NCBI RefSeq assembly: GCF_019977395.1 | Contig: NZ_AP024660.1 | Location: forward strand, 1,984,001-2,048,000 | Length of the DNA stretch: 64,000 nt | Direction: 5' to 3' | From: Arthrobacter sp. NicSoilC5 | GTDB lineage: Bacteria > Actinomycetota > Actinomycetes > Actinomycetales > Micrococcaceae | Shown here: piece by piece, positions 49,570 through 59,429 of the stretch | Numbering within the stretch: position 1 is the stretch's first letter | Layout of the letters: the number at the start of each line of letters is the position of its first letter | Position numbers and translations under genes: made by a program | The notes under the pieces: generated by a model | Databases searched by the model: none | Seen by the model: only the letters and a program-made list of their open reading frames with translations | What the model was told of the DNA's origin: nothing

Positions 49570-50844
49570 ATGCCGGACAGAACGCTTCCCCACGCCCCCG
49601 GGCCAGCCGGTCCCATGCTGGGCCTGCGGCAGAACCTTGCGCAGTTCATGCTGCTGGTTGCCGTCAATGCACTGGTGGGCGGCACCCTGGGCCAGGAACG
49701 CACCGTCCTGCCCCTGCTGGCCTCCCAGGAATTCCACCTGGACCTGTACACCGGCGCGCTGACGTACATCCTGGCCTTTGGCCTGTCCAAGGCCGCAATG
49801 AACTACTTCGCCGGCACACTCTCAGACCGGTATGGCCGGAAACCGGTCCTCATTGCCGGCTGGCTGGCCGCGGTTCCCGTGCCGCTCATGCTCATCTTCG
49901 GCCCGTCCTGGGGCTGGATCGTGGCCGCCAACGTCCTGCTGGGCATCAGCCAGGGGCTCACCTGGTCCACCGCCGTCATCATGAAAATGGACCTGGTGGG
50001 CCCCAGGCAGCGTGGGCTGGCCATGGGCTTCAACGAGGCCGCGGGCTACCTTGGCGTGGCCGCCACCGCGCTGGCCACCGGCTACCTGGCCACCTCCTTC
50101 GGACTCCGCCCCGCCCCGTTCCTGCTCGGAGCCGCCTACATCGCCCTGGGCCTGGGCCTGACGGTCCTCGCCGTCCGGGAAACCCACCAGCACGCCAAAA
50201 CCGAGGCCATCCAGCATGCCGGCACCTCCAGCCGCGCCCATGCCGGCCTCACCACCGGCCAGGTGTTCACCCTCACCAGTTTCAAGGACCGCTCCCTCTC
50301 GGCAGCCAGCCAGGCGGGGCTGGTGAACAACCTCAACGACGGCCTGGCCTGGGGCCTCTTTCCCGTCCTGTTCGCCGGCGCCGGGCTGGACCTTGGCCAG
50401 ATCGGCATCCTGGCCGCCGCCTACCCCGCTGCCTGGGGTGCCGCCCAGCTGGTCACCGGTGCCGCCTCCGACCGGTGGGGCCGCAAATGGTTCATCACGG
50501 CCGGCATGCTGGTCCAGGCCGTGGCGCTGGGCATCACCGGAACCGCCCACAGCTTCGGGCCCTGGCTCGCCGCCGCCGTCGTGCTGGGCCTCGGCACCGC
50601 CCTGGTCTATCCCACCCTGCTGGCCGCCATCGGCGACGTCGCGCACCCGGCCTGGCGGGCGCGCTCCGTGGGGGTGTACCGGTTGTGGCGCGACGGCGGA
50701 TTCGCCGTGGGTGCCCTGCTCTCCGGTGTCCTCGCCGACCTTTACGGCATCCCCGCCGCCGTTGCCGCCGTCGCGGTCCTCACCGCAGCTTCCGGCGCCG
50801 TGGTGGCCATCCGGATGCGCGGCAACGACCACGCGGCGGGATAG
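49570..50844 (+). CDS. MFS transporter
   Basis: 424 residues with 12 predicted membrane helices. Major-facilitator motif A occurs twice: LSDRYGRKPVLIAGW after helix 2 and SDRWGRKWFITAGM after helix 8. It has a His-rich central loop (ETHQHAKTEAIQHAG). The substrate is unknown. Although it follows the cst genes, two strong hairpins separate it, so it may be an independent unit. Confidence 0.9.
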   Translation: MPDRTLPHAPGPAGPMLGLRQNLAQFMLLVAVNALVGGTLGQERTVLPLLASQEFHLDLYTGALTYILAFGLSKAAMNYFAGTLSDRYGRKPVLIAGWLAAVPVPLMLIFGPSWGWIVAANVLLGISQGLTWSTAVIMKMDLVGPRQRGLAMGFNEAAGYLGVAATALATGYLATSFGLRPAPFLLGAAYIALGLGLTVLAVRETHQHAKTEAIQHAGTSSRAHAGLTTGQVFTLTSFKDRSLSAASQAGLVNNLNDGLAWGLFPVLFAGAGLDLGQIGILAAAYPAAWGAAQLVTGAASDRWGRKWFITAGMLVQAVALGITGTAHSFGPWLAAAVVLGLGTALVYPTLLAAIGDVAHPAWRARSVGVYRLWRDGGFAVGALLSGVLADLYGIPAAVAAVAVLTAASGAVVAIRMRGNDHAAG

Positions 50845-50850
50845 CGCACG

Positions 50851-51816
50851 TCAGCCGGCCGGGGCAATGAACTGCCGGATCTCCGCCGCCATCCGGGTGG
50901 ACTGCGTCCAGTGCAGGTAGTGGCCGCCTTCAAGGGTTAGGACCCGGTGCCGGGTGACGTTCCTGAGGAGGTCCTCCGCGGCGGCGGCCTTCGTGGCTGC
51001 CCGGCCGTCCTTTTCGTCCGCGATGAACGCCAGGACGGGCAGGTCGGCGGGATAGGTGACTCCGCGGAGGGCTGCCGCGTTGTTGCCGATGCGGGCTGTT
51101 TCATCGGCCACCGCGGCATTGCCCACGTTCCACAGCATCATGGTGCGCATCCGCTTCAGCTCTTCCTCCGAATAGGCGTTGCCGTCCGGATCGAACAGAC
51201 CCGGTGCCACCGCGGCTACGTCGCGGACCAGCCCGGTGGCAGCCACCACCTTGACCCAGTTGATGCCGGGCTGCGCCTCCTCCACCGGGTGGTCGCCCGG
51301 CTTGGGAATGGTGGCGTCGATGCCCACCACCGCTGAAACTTCCGGGCGGTACCGGTTGGCGTAGTCCAGCAGGTAGAACCCGGCGATGGAGTGGCCGGCC
51401 AGGATGTAGGGCTGCCGGACCTGGAGCTTTGACAGGACCTCATGGAGCTCGTTGCTGATGTGCTCGTTGGTGCGGGCGCTGGATTCCATGTCGCTGTAGC
51501 CATAGCCGAACCCTTCCACCACCATCACGTCGAAGCCGCTGAGTTCGCGGATCAGCGGCGCGAAGTCAAGGCCGGGTGCGGCGGTTCCCAGTCCGCTGAG
51601 CAGGATGATCGGCGGACCCTGCTGCGCGTTTCCGTTGCGGACCACGTTCAGCGAGCCCCCGGCCACCGCGATCCGCTCCCCGTAGGCGGGGGTGGTGGCC
51701 TTCTCCTGCGCCTCCAGGGCTGCGTTGGCCACCGCCGAGGCCAGGACCAGCCCCAGGACAACCAGCGCCGCGATCCCCAGCCGGCGGAGCCAGCGCCGCT
51801 TCCGCCGCGGTGTCAT
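50851..51816 (-). CDS. membrane-anchored alpha/beta hydrolase
   Basis: 321 residues. An N-terminal basic stretch MTPRRKRRWLRRLG precedes one hydrophobic helix (IAALVVLGLVLASAVANAAL), so the enzyme is exported or anchored. Then IILLSGLGTAAPGLDFAPLI (oxyanion region), the nucleophile elbow ILAGHSIAGFYLLDY, and the late histidine in EGGHYLHWTQ. The substrate is unknown. Its ATG overlaps the ACP stop, which ties it to the E1/E2-ACP operon. Confidence 0.87.
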   Translation of the reverse strand: MTPRRKRRWLRRLGIAALVVLGLVLASAVANAALEAQEKATTPAYGERIAVAGGSLNVVRNGNAQQGPPIILLSGLGTAAPGLDFAPLIRELSGFDVMVVEGFGYGYSDMESSARTNEHISNELHEVLSKLQVRQPYILAGHSIAGFYLLDYANRYRPEVSAVVGIDATIPKPGDHPVEEAQPGINWVKVVAATGLVRDVAAVAPGLFDPDGNAYSEEELKRMRTMMLWNVGNAAVADETARIGNNAAALRGVTYPADLPVLAFIADEKDGRAATKAAAAEDLLRNVTRHRVLTLEGGHYLHWTQSTRMAAEIRQFIAPAG

Positions 51817-52055
51817 CCGTGCCGGGCGACGTAGGTGGCCAGCCCGTCCACGGTGGCCACGGCCGGGTAGTCCGCCTCAGGGATGTCCACCCCCGTGGAT
51901 TCCGCGATGACTTCCACCAGGCGGAGGAAGTCCAGGGAGTCCAGTTCCAGGTCCTGGCGCAGGCGGGCGCCGCCGTCCAGGTCGCCAGGCTCGACGTCGG
52001 GCGCTACTTTGCCGAGCGCTGCCTCCACTGCGTGGCGCGCGTCCTGTTCGTTCAC
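51813..52055 (-). CDS. acyl carrier protein
   Basis: 80 residues from GTG 52055, which has an excellent AAGGAGG site. Helical ACP fold with the phosphopantetheine serine in LRQDLELDSLDFLRLVEVI (DSLD) and a C-terminal VATVDGLATYVARH. It is not the fatty-acid-synthase ACP by context: it follows pyruvate-dehydrogenase-like E2 and precedes a hydrolase. It may carry an acyl group supplied by the dehydrogenase or the acyl-CoA synthetase of this operon. Confidence 0.9.
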   Translation of the reverse strand: MNEQDARHAVEAALGKVAPDVEPGDLDGGARLRQDLELDSLDFLRLVEVIAESTGVDIPEADYPAVATVDGLATYVARHG

Positions 52056-52072
52056 GGCTCCTCCTTGAGTAC

Positions 52073-52100
52073 GGGTCCAACAGTCAGGGTCCAACAGTCA
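52073..52100. repeat. 14-bp tandem duplication at the 3' end of the E2 gene
   Basis: GGGTCCAACAGTCA occurs twice in direct succession (52073-52086, 52087-52100). The second copy contains the E2 stop codon. Confidence 0.9.
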
Positions 52101-53582
52101 CAGGTCGCCGGGCTTCTGCAGCAGTTCGTCGATGCGGGCCAGGAACCGGCCGCCGCGCAGCCCGTCGCTCACCCGGTGGTCCGCGGACAGCGTGGCGATG
52201 GCCGCGTGCCGGATGCCCAGCATCCCGTTGTGTGCAAAGGGCTGCTCCAAAACCTTGCCGAAGCCCACCATGGCCACCTGCGGCGGGTAGATCACCCCGT
52301 ACACGCTTTCGACGCCGAGATCGCCCAGGTTGGTCACCGTGAGGGTGGGGTCGGCCATCTCCGCGCGCTGCAGCCGGCCCGCCCGGGCCCGGCCCACCAG
52401 GTCGCGCAGCTGGTCCATGAGTTCGTCGAGCGTCAGGGTGTCGGCGTCGTGCAGGGCCGGGGCCACCAGTCCGCCGTGCCGCAACGCCACCGCCACGCCC
52501 AGGTGCACCGCGCCGCTGGGCTGGAAAGCGCCCCTGGTGAAGAACCCGTTCATGTCCGGCACCTCCTTGGCCGCGAGCGCGGTGGCCTTCAGCAGCAGGG
52601 CGGACGGCACCAGCCGGGAGGAGACCGGCCGCTGCTGGTTGGCGCTCTGCATCCACGCCATCGCGGCCGCCAGATCCAGGGTGGTGGACAGGTAGTAGTG
52701 CGGGATCTCCTTCTTGGACCGGGACATCAGCGCGCCGATTGCCTGCCGCAGGGTTTCCGCCTTGCTGCCGGTGTCCTTCCTGCCGCGCCGTGGCGCTTCC
52801 TCCGCGGCTTTGTGCGGCGGTTCGGCAACTGGAGCGTCCGACGGCGGTGCTTCCGCCGGTTCCTCCGCCGCACGTTCGCTGGGTGGCCGCCCGCCGGGAA
52901 TTTCCTCCTTGGGCGCCCGCTCCCGGGGAGGCACCGCGGCAAGCACGTCCTCCTCCGTCACGGCACCACCGGGACCGGTGCCCGCGATGGCCTGCAGGTC
53001 GACGCCCAGCTCCGCGGCCAGGCGGCGGGCCAGCGGCGAGGACCGCACCCGGTGGGCTGCGCCTTCTGCCGGCATGTGCGCAGCCTCCGCCGGAGCAGCC
53101 CCAGCGGCGGCGCCGGGCGCAGCGGAGGTGCCGGGCGCAGCGGAGGTGCCGGGCGCAGCGGAGGTGCCGGGCGCAGCGGCGGCGCGTTCGACGTCGGCCC
53201 GGGTCACCTCGCCGCCGGGGCCGCTCCCGCTGATGCGTCCGACGTCGACCCCCAGCGTGTGCGCCAGGTGCCGCACCGGGGGCGGGGCCTTGGTGCCCGG
53301 CTCCGGTTCCGGTGGCGGGACTTTCGCCGCCGGCGGGACCTCTGCCGGGGTGGCGGTGATCCTGGCGATGGGGGTGCCCACGTCCACGGTGTCGCCGATG
53401 TCCACCAGGAACTCGGCCACCACGCCTTCCTGGAACGACTCGATGTCCATGACGGTCTTGTCCGTGTCCACGGCCGCCACGAGGTCGCCCTTGTGGACGT
53501 AGTCCCCGGGTTTAACCAGCCACTCCACCACCTTGCCGTGCTCCATGTCCGCGCCCAGGGACGGCATCCGGAACTCATCCAC
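52098..53582 (-). CDS. dihydrolipoamide acyltransferase (E2) of a 2-oxoacid dehydrogenase
   Basis: 494 residues from GTG 53582. One lipoyl domain (lysine in [12 protein letters not shown]), then two peripheral-subunit-binding domains ([20 protein letters not shown], then [20 protein letters not shown]), separated by an Ala/Pro linker with an 18-bp DNA repeat. The catalytic domain ends in the active-site [19 protein letters not shown] (HxxxDG). It moves the acyl group made by E1 to CoA. Two E1-binding domains is unusual. A separate E3 is not in the operon. Confidence 0.88.
   Translation of the reverse strand: MDEFRMPSLGADMEHGKVVEWLVKPGDYVHKGDLVAAVDTDKTVMDIESFQEGVVAEFLVDIGDTVDVGTPIARITATPAEVPPAAKVPPPEPEPGTKAPPPVRHLAHTLGVDVGRISGSGPGGEVTRADVERAAAAPGTSAAPGTSAAPGTSAAPGAAAGAAPAEAAHMPAEGAAHRVRSSPLARRLAAELGVDLQAIAGTGPGGAVTEEDVLAAVPPRERAPKEEIPGGRPPSERAAEEPAEAPPSDAPVAEPPHKAAEEAPRRGRKDTGSKAETLRQAIGALMSRSKKEIPHYYLSTTLDLAAAMAWMQSANQQRPVSSRLVPSALLLKATALAAKEVPDMNGFFTRGAFQPSGAVHLGVAVALRHGGLVAPALHDADTLTLDELMDQLRDLVGRARAGRLQRAEMADPTLTVTNLGDLGVESVYGVIYPPQVAMVGFGKVLEQPFAHNGMLGIRHAAIATLSADHRVSDGLRGGRFLARIDELLQKPGDL
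53112..53179 (-). repeat. 18-bp tandem repeat in the E2 linker
   Basis: GCCGGGCGCAGCGGAGGT is repeated in three full copies (from 53112, 53130 and 53148) plus most of a fourth, encoding repeated AAPGTS. The linker length may vary between strains. Confidence 0.92.
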
Positions 53583-54554
53583 CGGCGCCCACGGCCCTTC
53601 GTGCGGCGGCCACGACCCGTTCCACCGACGGCAGCGCCGCCTGCTCCAGGTGCTTCGCGTAGGGGACAGGGACCTCCAGGCTGCACACCCGCTCCACGGG
53701 GGCGTCCAGGTCGAAAAAGGCCTGTTCACAGATCCGGGCCGCGATCTCGGCGGAGATGCTGCCGCTGCGCCAGCCCTCGTCCACCACCACGGCCCGGTGC
53801 GTCCTGGCCACGCTGTCCATGATGGTGTGGGCGTCCAGGGGGCGCAGGGTGCGCAGGTCGATGACATCGGCGTCGATGCCCTCCCCGTCCAGCTGTTGCG
53901 CGGCCTCCAGCACCAGGGGCAGTGTTCCGCCGTAGGTGATGAGCGTGATGGCGTCCCCTTCGCGCAGGACCGCTGCCTTGTCGATGCCCACGGCGCCGGC
54001 ATCGTCGTCGAGCTCCCCCGCGACGTTGTACAGCGAGCCGTGCTCGAAGATCAGCACCGGGTCCGGATCCTGCAGCGCGGTCCACAGCATCCCGCGGCGT
54101 CCGCCAGCGTGGCCGGGGCCAGGATGCGCAGCCCCGGGATGTGCGCGTACCAGCCTTCCAGGCTGTGGGAGTGCTGCGCCCCCAGCTGGCGGCCGGCGCC
54201 GGTGGTCATCCGGATGACGATGGGCACGTTGAACTGGCCGCCGGACATGTGCAGCAGGGTGGCGGCGTTGTTGATGATCTGGTCCAGCGCCAGCAGGCTG
54301 AAGTTGACGGTCATGATTTCGACGACGGGCCGCATCCCGCCCAGCGCCGCGCCGATCCCCGCGCCCACGAAACCGGACTCGGAAAGGGGTGTGTCGCGGA
54401 TCCGGTCAGGTCCGAATTCCTCCAGCAGGCCCAGGCTCACGGCGAAGCTGCCGCCGTACCGGCCCACGTCCTCGCCCATGAGGAACACCCGTTCGTCGCG
54501 CGTCATGGCATCGCGGAGGGCCGCGCGCATGGCTTCCCGGTACGTGGTTTTCAT
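53575..54554 (-). pseudogene. 2-oxoacid dehydrogenase E1 beta subunit, interrupted by a frameshift
   Basis: Two overlapping reading frames make one E1-beta. The first half, from ATG 54554, holds [40 protein letters not shown] and [20 protein letters not shown], then goes astray after ATLADAAG. The second half resumes in another frame with [34 protein letters not shown] and [16 protein letters not shown]. One missing base near 54091-54100 (GCCGCGGG where GCCCGCGGG would restore the frame) explains the break. It may be a real mutation or a base-calling error. The start overlaps the E1-alpha stop (ATGA). Confidence 0.85.
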
Positions 54555-55612
54555 CGTGCAGCCCCGCCTTTCCCTGCTGTAGTGCCCTGCTCCTCCGGGC
54601 CCCCGCCGCCTGCGCTGCCGTCGTCCGGCCGGTCGCTGTAGACGAACCGGCTGAGCTCGGACACCGGCTCCGGCGTTCCGTTCTCGGCAAATCCGACGGC
54701 GGTGCTGATCTCCGCGTCCACGTCCGCCTGCAGCGCGGCCCAGTCTTTGTCCGGGAGCTGGCCCGCCGCCTGCATTGCGGACTGCAGCAGGCTGATGGGG
54801 TCCCGTTCCATCCACCGGGCCACCTCGGATTTTTCCCGGTACAGCTCGGGATCGAACATGGAGTGGGCGCGGAACCGGTACGTGCGCAGCTCCAGGAAAT
54901 GCGGGCCACCGCCGGACCGCACGGCGTCCACGGCGCGCCGGGCGGCCTCCTCGACGGCGAGCACGTCCATGCCGTCCACCGCCCACGCCGAGATCTCATA
55001 GCCGGCGGCTTTGAGGGCGATGTCCGTCTGGGATTCGGAGCGGCCCAGCGCGGTGCCCATGGCGTAGAGGTTGTTTTCGCAGCAGAACAGCACCGGCAGC
55101 TGCCACAGGGCGGCCAGGTTCATGCTTTCGTGGAATTCGCCTTCGGCCACGGCGCCTTCGCCGAAGAAGCAGACGGTCACCCGTTGGCGCCCGGCCATCC
55201 GGTCCGCGAGGGCCAGGCCGACGGCGAGTGGCAGCCCGCCGGCCACGATCGCGTTTCCGCCGTAGAAGCGGGTGGCGGCATCAAAGAGGTGCATGGAGCC
55301 GCCCCGGCCCCGGCAGCAGCCCTCCGCGTGGCCGTACATCTCGGCGAGGATGGCCCCGGCGGAGACGCCGCGCAGCAGGGCGTGCCCGTGTTCGCGGTAG
55401 GTGGCCACCACGGCGTCCTCCGGTTCCAGGGCTTCCATCACCCCTGCCGCCACGGCCTCCTCGCCGATATAGACGTGCAGGAAGCCGCGGATCTTGGCGG
55501 CACTGTAGAGCTCGATGCATTTTTCCTCGAGCCTGCGTACCCGCAGCATTTGCCGCAGCAGGTGCACGGCGTGCTCCGCGTCCGGGATGCCCCGGCTCCT
55601 CAGCGTGGTCAT
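54551..55612 (-). CDS. pyruvate dehydrogenase-type E1 alpha subunit
   Basis: 353 residues. The thiamine diphosphate fold is readable: [60 protein letters not shown], and the GDG-like cofactor motif [20 protein letters not shown] with ENNLYAMGT. It decarboxylates a 2-oxoacid, probably pyruvate or acetoin-like substrates, with E1-beta and E2. The ATG overlaps the synthetase stop. The C-terminal tail is Gly/Asp-rich. Confidence 0.9.
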   Translation of the reverse strand: MTTLRSRGIPDAEHAVHLLRQMLRVRRLEEKCIELYSAAKIRGFLHVYIGEEAVAAGVMEALEPEDAVVATYREHGHALLRGVSAGAILAEMYGHAEGCCRGRGGSMHLFDAATRFYGGNAIVAGGLPLAVGLALADRMAGRQRVTVCFFGEGAVAEGEFHESMNLAALWQLPVLFCCENNLYAMGTALGRSESQTDIALKAAGYEISAWAVDGMDVLAVEEAARRAVDAVRSGGGPHFLELRTYRFRAHSMFDPELYREKSEVARWMERDPISLLQSAMQAAGQLPDKDWAALQADVDAEISTAVGFAENGTPEPVSELSRFVYSDRPDDGSAGGGGPEEQGTTAGKGGAAR

Positions 55613-57444
55613 GGCTGGTCCTTCAGAGGTACGGCAGCCCCTGCCGGGGATTCAAGCGTTGAGGTGTCGCCTTCCGGCAGACCGAGCTCGCGGGATTTCA
55701 GGAGCCGGCGCAGGATCTTGCCGCTGCGCGTCTTGGGCAGGGTGGTGGTGAAGTCCAGCAGCCTGGGTGCCACGGCGGCGCCCAGCCGTTTCCGCGCGAA
55801 GCCGATGATCTCCAGCTGGAGCTCCTCCGTGGGCTCGTTGCCGGGTTTGAGTTCCACGAAGGCCTTGACCACCTCGCCGGCCACGGGGTCCGGCACGCCG
55901 ATCACGCCGGCTTCGGCCACGGCCGGGTGTTCCATGAGGCAGCTTTCCACCTCGAAGGGGCCGATCAGGTGGCCGGAGGACTTGATGACGTCGTCGCCGC
56001 GGCCCACGAACCAGAAGTAGCCGTCGCCGTCGCGCTTTGCCAGGTCGCCGGTGAGGTACCAGCCGCCGGCAAAGCAGCGCCGGTAGCGCTCCTCCTCGTT
56101 GAGGTAGCCGCGGAACATGGACGGCCACCCGGGGCGCAGCGCCAGCTCGCCCATGGTGTCCGGCCCGGTGACCAGGACTGCCTGGCCGTCTTTGACGATG
56201 GGTTTGCCGTCGGCGTCGCGGGCCACCAGGGCCGCCTCGATGCCGGGCAGCGGCCGGCCCATGGAGCCGGGCCGGATGTTCATGGCCGGGTAGTTGGCGA
56301 TCATGATCCCGCCGGTTTCGGTCTGCCACCAGTTGTCGTGCACGGGCAGGCCCAGGACGTCCTGGCCCCACACCACGGCCTCCGGGTTCAGCGGCTCCCC
56401 CACGCTGGCGATGAAGCGCAGCGCTGACAGGTCATGGCCCGCGGCCCGCCCGGCGCCGGCCTTCATGAGCATCCGCAGCGCCGTGGGCGCGGTGTACCAG
56501 ACGGTGACGTGCTGCTCGGCGAGGATCCGGTACCAGCGGTCGGCGTCCAGTTCCTCCTCGTCCACGATGGCGGTGACGCCGTGCACCAGCGGGGCGATAA
56601 TGCCGTAGGACGTGCCGGTCACCCAGCCCGGATCGGCGGTGCACCAGTAGATGTCGTCCGGGTGCAGGTCCAGCGCGAAGCGGCCGGTGGCGTAGTGGGC
56701 GGCGACGGCGTCGTGGACGTGGATGGCGCCCTTGGGCGTGCCGGTGGTGCCGCTGGTGAAGTGCAGCAGGGCCATGTCCTCGGGCTGGGTGTCTGCGATC
56801 TCCCCGATGGGGTCAGCCTGGGCCAGGAGTTCGGCCAGGTCCAGGGTTTCCGGTTCGGGGCTGCCGTCGGCGTCCACCAGCAGGACGTGGCGGAGGTCGG
56901 GCAGGGAGTCCCGGACCGGCGCCACCTTCCTGCGGTACAGCGCCCGGGTGGTCAGCAGTACCCGGCCGGCCCCGAGGTGCAGCCGCTGCCGGACCGGCTC
57001 GGGGCCGAAGGCTGAAAAGAGCGGGCAGAAGACGCTGCCGTTTTTGAAGGTGCCCAGCACGGCGGTGTACAGCGCGGGGCTGCGGCCCAGGAGCGAAAAG
57101 ACCCGGTCGCCGCGCCCCACCCCCAGGCCCTGCAGCACCGCCGCGAACCTGCCGGACCCGTCCGCAAGGCCGCCGTAGGTCAGGGAGCGGGTGCTGCCGT
57201 CGGCCATTACGAACCGCAGGGCCTCCTTGGCGCCGCGGCCTTCCGCCACGTGCCGGTCCACGGCCTCGTAGGCGATGTTCAGGCCCCGGCCTCCGGGCAG
57301 CCCGGCCAGCGCCTGCCGTGCCTGGTCCCAGCTGAAGTCCCGCCGGGCGGCATCGTAATCCAACAGGTTGGGCCGGACCGGGAAGGCGGCCACGTCCTTG
57401 GTGATGGCAGGCCAGCGCGTGGCACCCTCAACTCCGGCGGTCAT
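55609..57444 (-). CDS. acetyl/acyl-CoA synthetase
   Basis: 611 residues of the AcsA-type adenylate-forming family: [20 protein letters not shown] (P-loop), [40 protein letters not shown], and the adenylation lysine in [18 protein letters not shown]. It would convert acetate or a short acid to its CoA ester. ATG 57444 has GAGGAG 5 nt upstream; ATG 57465 is an alternative. It feeds the same acyl-CoA pool as the neighbouring dehydrogenase. Confidence 0.9.
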   Translation of the reverse strand: MTAGVEGATRWPAITKDVAAFPVRPNLLDYDAARRDFSWDQARQALAGLPGGRGLNIAYEAVDRHVAEGRGAKEALRFVMADGSTRSLTYGGLADGSGRFAAVLQGLGVGRGDRVFSLLGRSPALYTAVLGTFKNGSVFCPLFSAFGPEPVRQRLHLGAGRVLLTTRALYRRKVAPVRDSLPDLRHVLLVDADGSPEPETLDLAELLAQADPIGEIADTQPEDMALLHFTSGTTGTPKGAIHVHDAVAAHYATGRFALDLHPDDIYWCTADPGWVTGTSYGIIAPLVHGVTAIVDEEELDADRWYRILAEQHVTVWYTAPTALRMLMKAGAGRAAGHDLSALRFIASVGEPLNPEAVVWGQDVLGLPVHDNWWQTETGGIMIANYPAMNIRPGSMGRPLPGIEAALVARDADGKPIVKDGQAVLVTGPDTMGELALRPGWPSMFRGYLNEEERYRRCFAGGWYLTGDLAKRDGDGYFWFVGRGDDVIKSSGHLIGPFEVESCLMEHPAVAEAGVIGVPDPVAGEVVKAFVELKPGNEPTEELQLEIIGFARKRLGAAVAPRLLDFTTTLPKTRSGKILRRLLKSRELGLPEGDTSTLESPAGAAVPLKDQP

Positions 57445-57481
57445 GGTGCTCCTCTGGTCCATCATGTTCCTTTGGTTGGGG

Positions 57482-57724
57482 CTAGAACCACGTGGGCTCG
57501 GTCTCGAACTCGGGTTCCCCGGCTGGTATTCGTGGTGCAGCGGCCGCAGCGCCTCGGTCCGCGGATGCCAGAAGAGGGCGTCGTAGCGGTCCCCCATCCG
57601 GGTGGGCACGTCGTCGGGCGTGGCCAGGGGTGGGCCAGGCCGCGGATCTGGGCGGCTTCCGCCGCGCGTTCCGCCCCCGTTCCTCCCAGCGGCCGGTGCC
57701 GGTGTTGCCGGTGGAAGCGTTCAT
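57482..57724 (-). pseudogene. small protein gene with apparent multiple frameshifts
   Basis: The ATG at 57724 overlaps the stop of the upstream fusion gene (ATGA), and an 80-codon frame runs to TAG at 57482. Only its two ends are GC3-rich. In the middle, GC3-rich coding moves to the other two frames: [21 protein letters not shown], then [20 protein letters not shown] with [11 protein letters not shown], and back to [12 protein letters not shown]. Three single-base losses would explain this. The intended product would be about 81 residues; no family is recognised. Confidence 0.5.
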
Positions 57725-59061
57725 TCCCTGGCCTCCGGCGCGTGCCGCCCCACCGGGGAGGGCAGGAGGTAGTGCCGGAACCAGTCCGCGGCGAGGGTGG
57801 CCGCCATGGCAAGGGTGCCGGGTTCCTCGAAGAGGTGTGTGGCGCCCGGGACGATCTCCAGCCGGGTGGGTGCCTGCAGGAGCGCCATGGCCTGCCGGTT
57901 GAGGGCCAGCACCTGGGTGTCGGCGCCGCCAACAATCAGGAGGGTGGGGGCTTTTACGGCGGCGAGGCGGGGTCCGGCCAAGTCCGGCCTGCCGCCGCGG
58001 GAGACGACGGCGGCAACCTGGGCGCCGGGTTCGGCCGCGGCCCACAGTGCAGCCGCCGCGCCGGTGCTGGCGCCGAAGTAGCCGATCCTGCCCGCGGAGC
58101 CATCGTGCCGCGCCTCCAGCCAGTGGGTGGCGGAGGACAGGCGGCGGGCCAGCAGGGCGATATCGAACACGTTGGCCCGGTTGACCTCCTCCTCGGGCGT
58201 CAGGAGGTCAAGGAGCAGCGTGCCCAGGCCGGCGCCGTGCAGCACCGAGGCGACGAAGCGGTTGCGGGGGCTGTGCCTGCTGCTGCCGCTGCCGTGGGCA
58301 AAGAGGACCGTGCCGTCGCACCGGGCCGGCAGGTAGAGGCTGCCGCGCAGGACCGCCCTTCCGTCAGGGATTTCGACGTCGTCCTCCAGGCTGCCGTCTC
58401 CCCGGTAGCCGTCGCCGTGGTGTGCCGGGGCGGCAGCGGCGTCCAGCAGCTGCACCACCTCGCTGTCCTCGGTGGGTGAGAAGTCCCGGTAGTAGTAGCC
58501 CACGGCCTGGAAGTCCTGGGGCGAAAGGAGGCAGACGACGTCGTCCGGTTCCTTGAGCTCCACAATGGCGCGGGCGGGGGCAACGGGAACGGCAAGGATG
58601 ACCCTGGCAGCGCCGAGATGCCGGGCCACCTGGCAGGCCGCGCGGGCGGTGGAACCGGTGGCGATGCCGTCGTCGACAATGACCACCGTGCGCCCGGCAA
58701 GGTCGATCCGCCGGCGCCCCTGCCGAAACCTGGCCACCCTGCTTTCCAGCAGGGCGCGTTCCTGGCGCTCCACCTGCTGCAGGTCTTCCTGGGAGACGCG
58801 GGCCATGGAGATGGTGCGCGGATCAAGGACGCGGACGTTGCCCTCCCCGATGGCCCCCATGGCCACCTCGGGCTGGAACGGAACCCCCAGTTTCCGCACC
58901 ACGATCACGTCCAGCGGCGCTTCGAGGGCTTTGGCTACTTCGAACGCCACGGGGACGCCGCCCCTGGGCAGGCCCAGCACCACGACGTCCCGGCCGCGCA
59001 GGGAGGCCAGCCGCTTGCCCAGCCGCCGCCCGGCGTCGGACCTGTCATGAAACGAAGCCAT
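57721..59061 (-). CDS. phosphoribosyltransferase - dienelactone-hydrolase-like fusion
   Basis: 446 residues. The N-terminal phosphoribosyltransferase domain (about 1-215) has the PRPP loop VVIVDDGIATGSTARAACQV and LGLPRGGVPVAFEVAKAL. The C-terminal alpha/beta hydrolase (about 225-446) has VLFAHGSGSSRHSPRNRFVA, the nucleophile region GYFGASTGAAAALWAAA (FGASTG) and the histidine in PGATHLFEEPG. The same fusion is known in mycobacterial dormancy regulons (Rv0571c type). Function is undefined. ATG 59061 is chosen over a 20-residue extension. Confidence 0.88.
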   Translation of the reverse strand: MASFHDRSDAGRRLGKRLASLRGRDVVVLGLPRGGVPVAFEVAKALEAPLDVIVVRKLGVPFQPEVAMGAIGEGNVRVLDPRTISMARVSQEDLQQVERQERALLESRVARFRQGRRRIDLAGRTVVIVDDGIATGSTARAACQVARHLGAARVILAVPVAPARAIVELKEPDDVVCLLSPQDFQAVGYYYRDFSPTEDSEVVQLLDAAAAPAHHGDGYRGDGSLEDDVEIPDGRAVLRGSLYLPARCDGTVLFAHGSGSSRHSPRNRFVASVLHGAGLGTLLLDLLTPEEEVNRANVFDIALLARRLSSATHWLEARHDGSAGRIGYFGASTGAAAALWAAAEPGAQVAAVVSRGGRPDLAGPRLAAVKAPTLLIVGGADTQVLALNRQAMALLQAPTRLEIVPGATHLFEEPGTLAMAATLAADWFRHYLLPSPVGRHAPEARE

Positions 59062-59066
59062 CGCCG

Positions 59067-59414
59067 TCACCCGTTGTGTGTGATTTCTTCCCCGGGCAGC
59101 GCGGCCACCACGGGGTTCCATGTCATCCGGAGGACGAAATGGGCGTCGGAACTGCTCTTGGCAATCACCGCCCCTGCGTCCCCCGCGAGCTTCACGCCGA
59201 ACTCGATCTGGATCTGTTCGGGGGTGAGTTCCGCCATGGCCTCCAGTGCTGCGCGGGCAGCGGGGCGGACGCTGGCAAGTGCATCTTCCAGGCGCCTGCC
59301 CGTGTCCAGGATCCCCTGTTCGTTGCGCGCGGGATGATCCACGCCGTAGCTGTTGTCCGCAGCCTCAACGAGCACGGTTCCGGATCCCACTTCGTAGCGC
59401 AGCACTTCGGTCAT
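59067..59414 (-). CDS. Trypco1-domain protein (CU044_2847 family)
   Basis: 115 residues. Pattern: VGSGTVLVEAADNSYGVDHP, a helix RRLEDALASVRPAARAALEA, then EQIQIEFGVKLAGDAGAVIA and FVLRMTWNPVV. This is the trypsin-co-occurring domain 1 family, usually found with a trypsin-like protease or a conflict-system effector; none is visible nearby. It ends 5 bp before the fusion gene and probably shares its transcript. Confidence 0.75.
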   Translation of the reverse strand: MTEVLRYEVGSGTVLVEAADNSYGVDHPARNEQGILDTGRRLEDALASVRPAARAALEAMAELTPEQIQIEFGVKLAGDAGAVIAKSSSDAHFVLRMTWNPVVAALPGEEITHNG

Positions 59415-59429
59415 GGCGGATTCCTCCTG

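Noticed and set aside
50851..52055. polyketide or fatty-acid cluster because of the ACP
   Set aside because: No ketosynthase, acyltransferase or reductase is encoded nearby. The ACP is coupled to the E2 operon instead.
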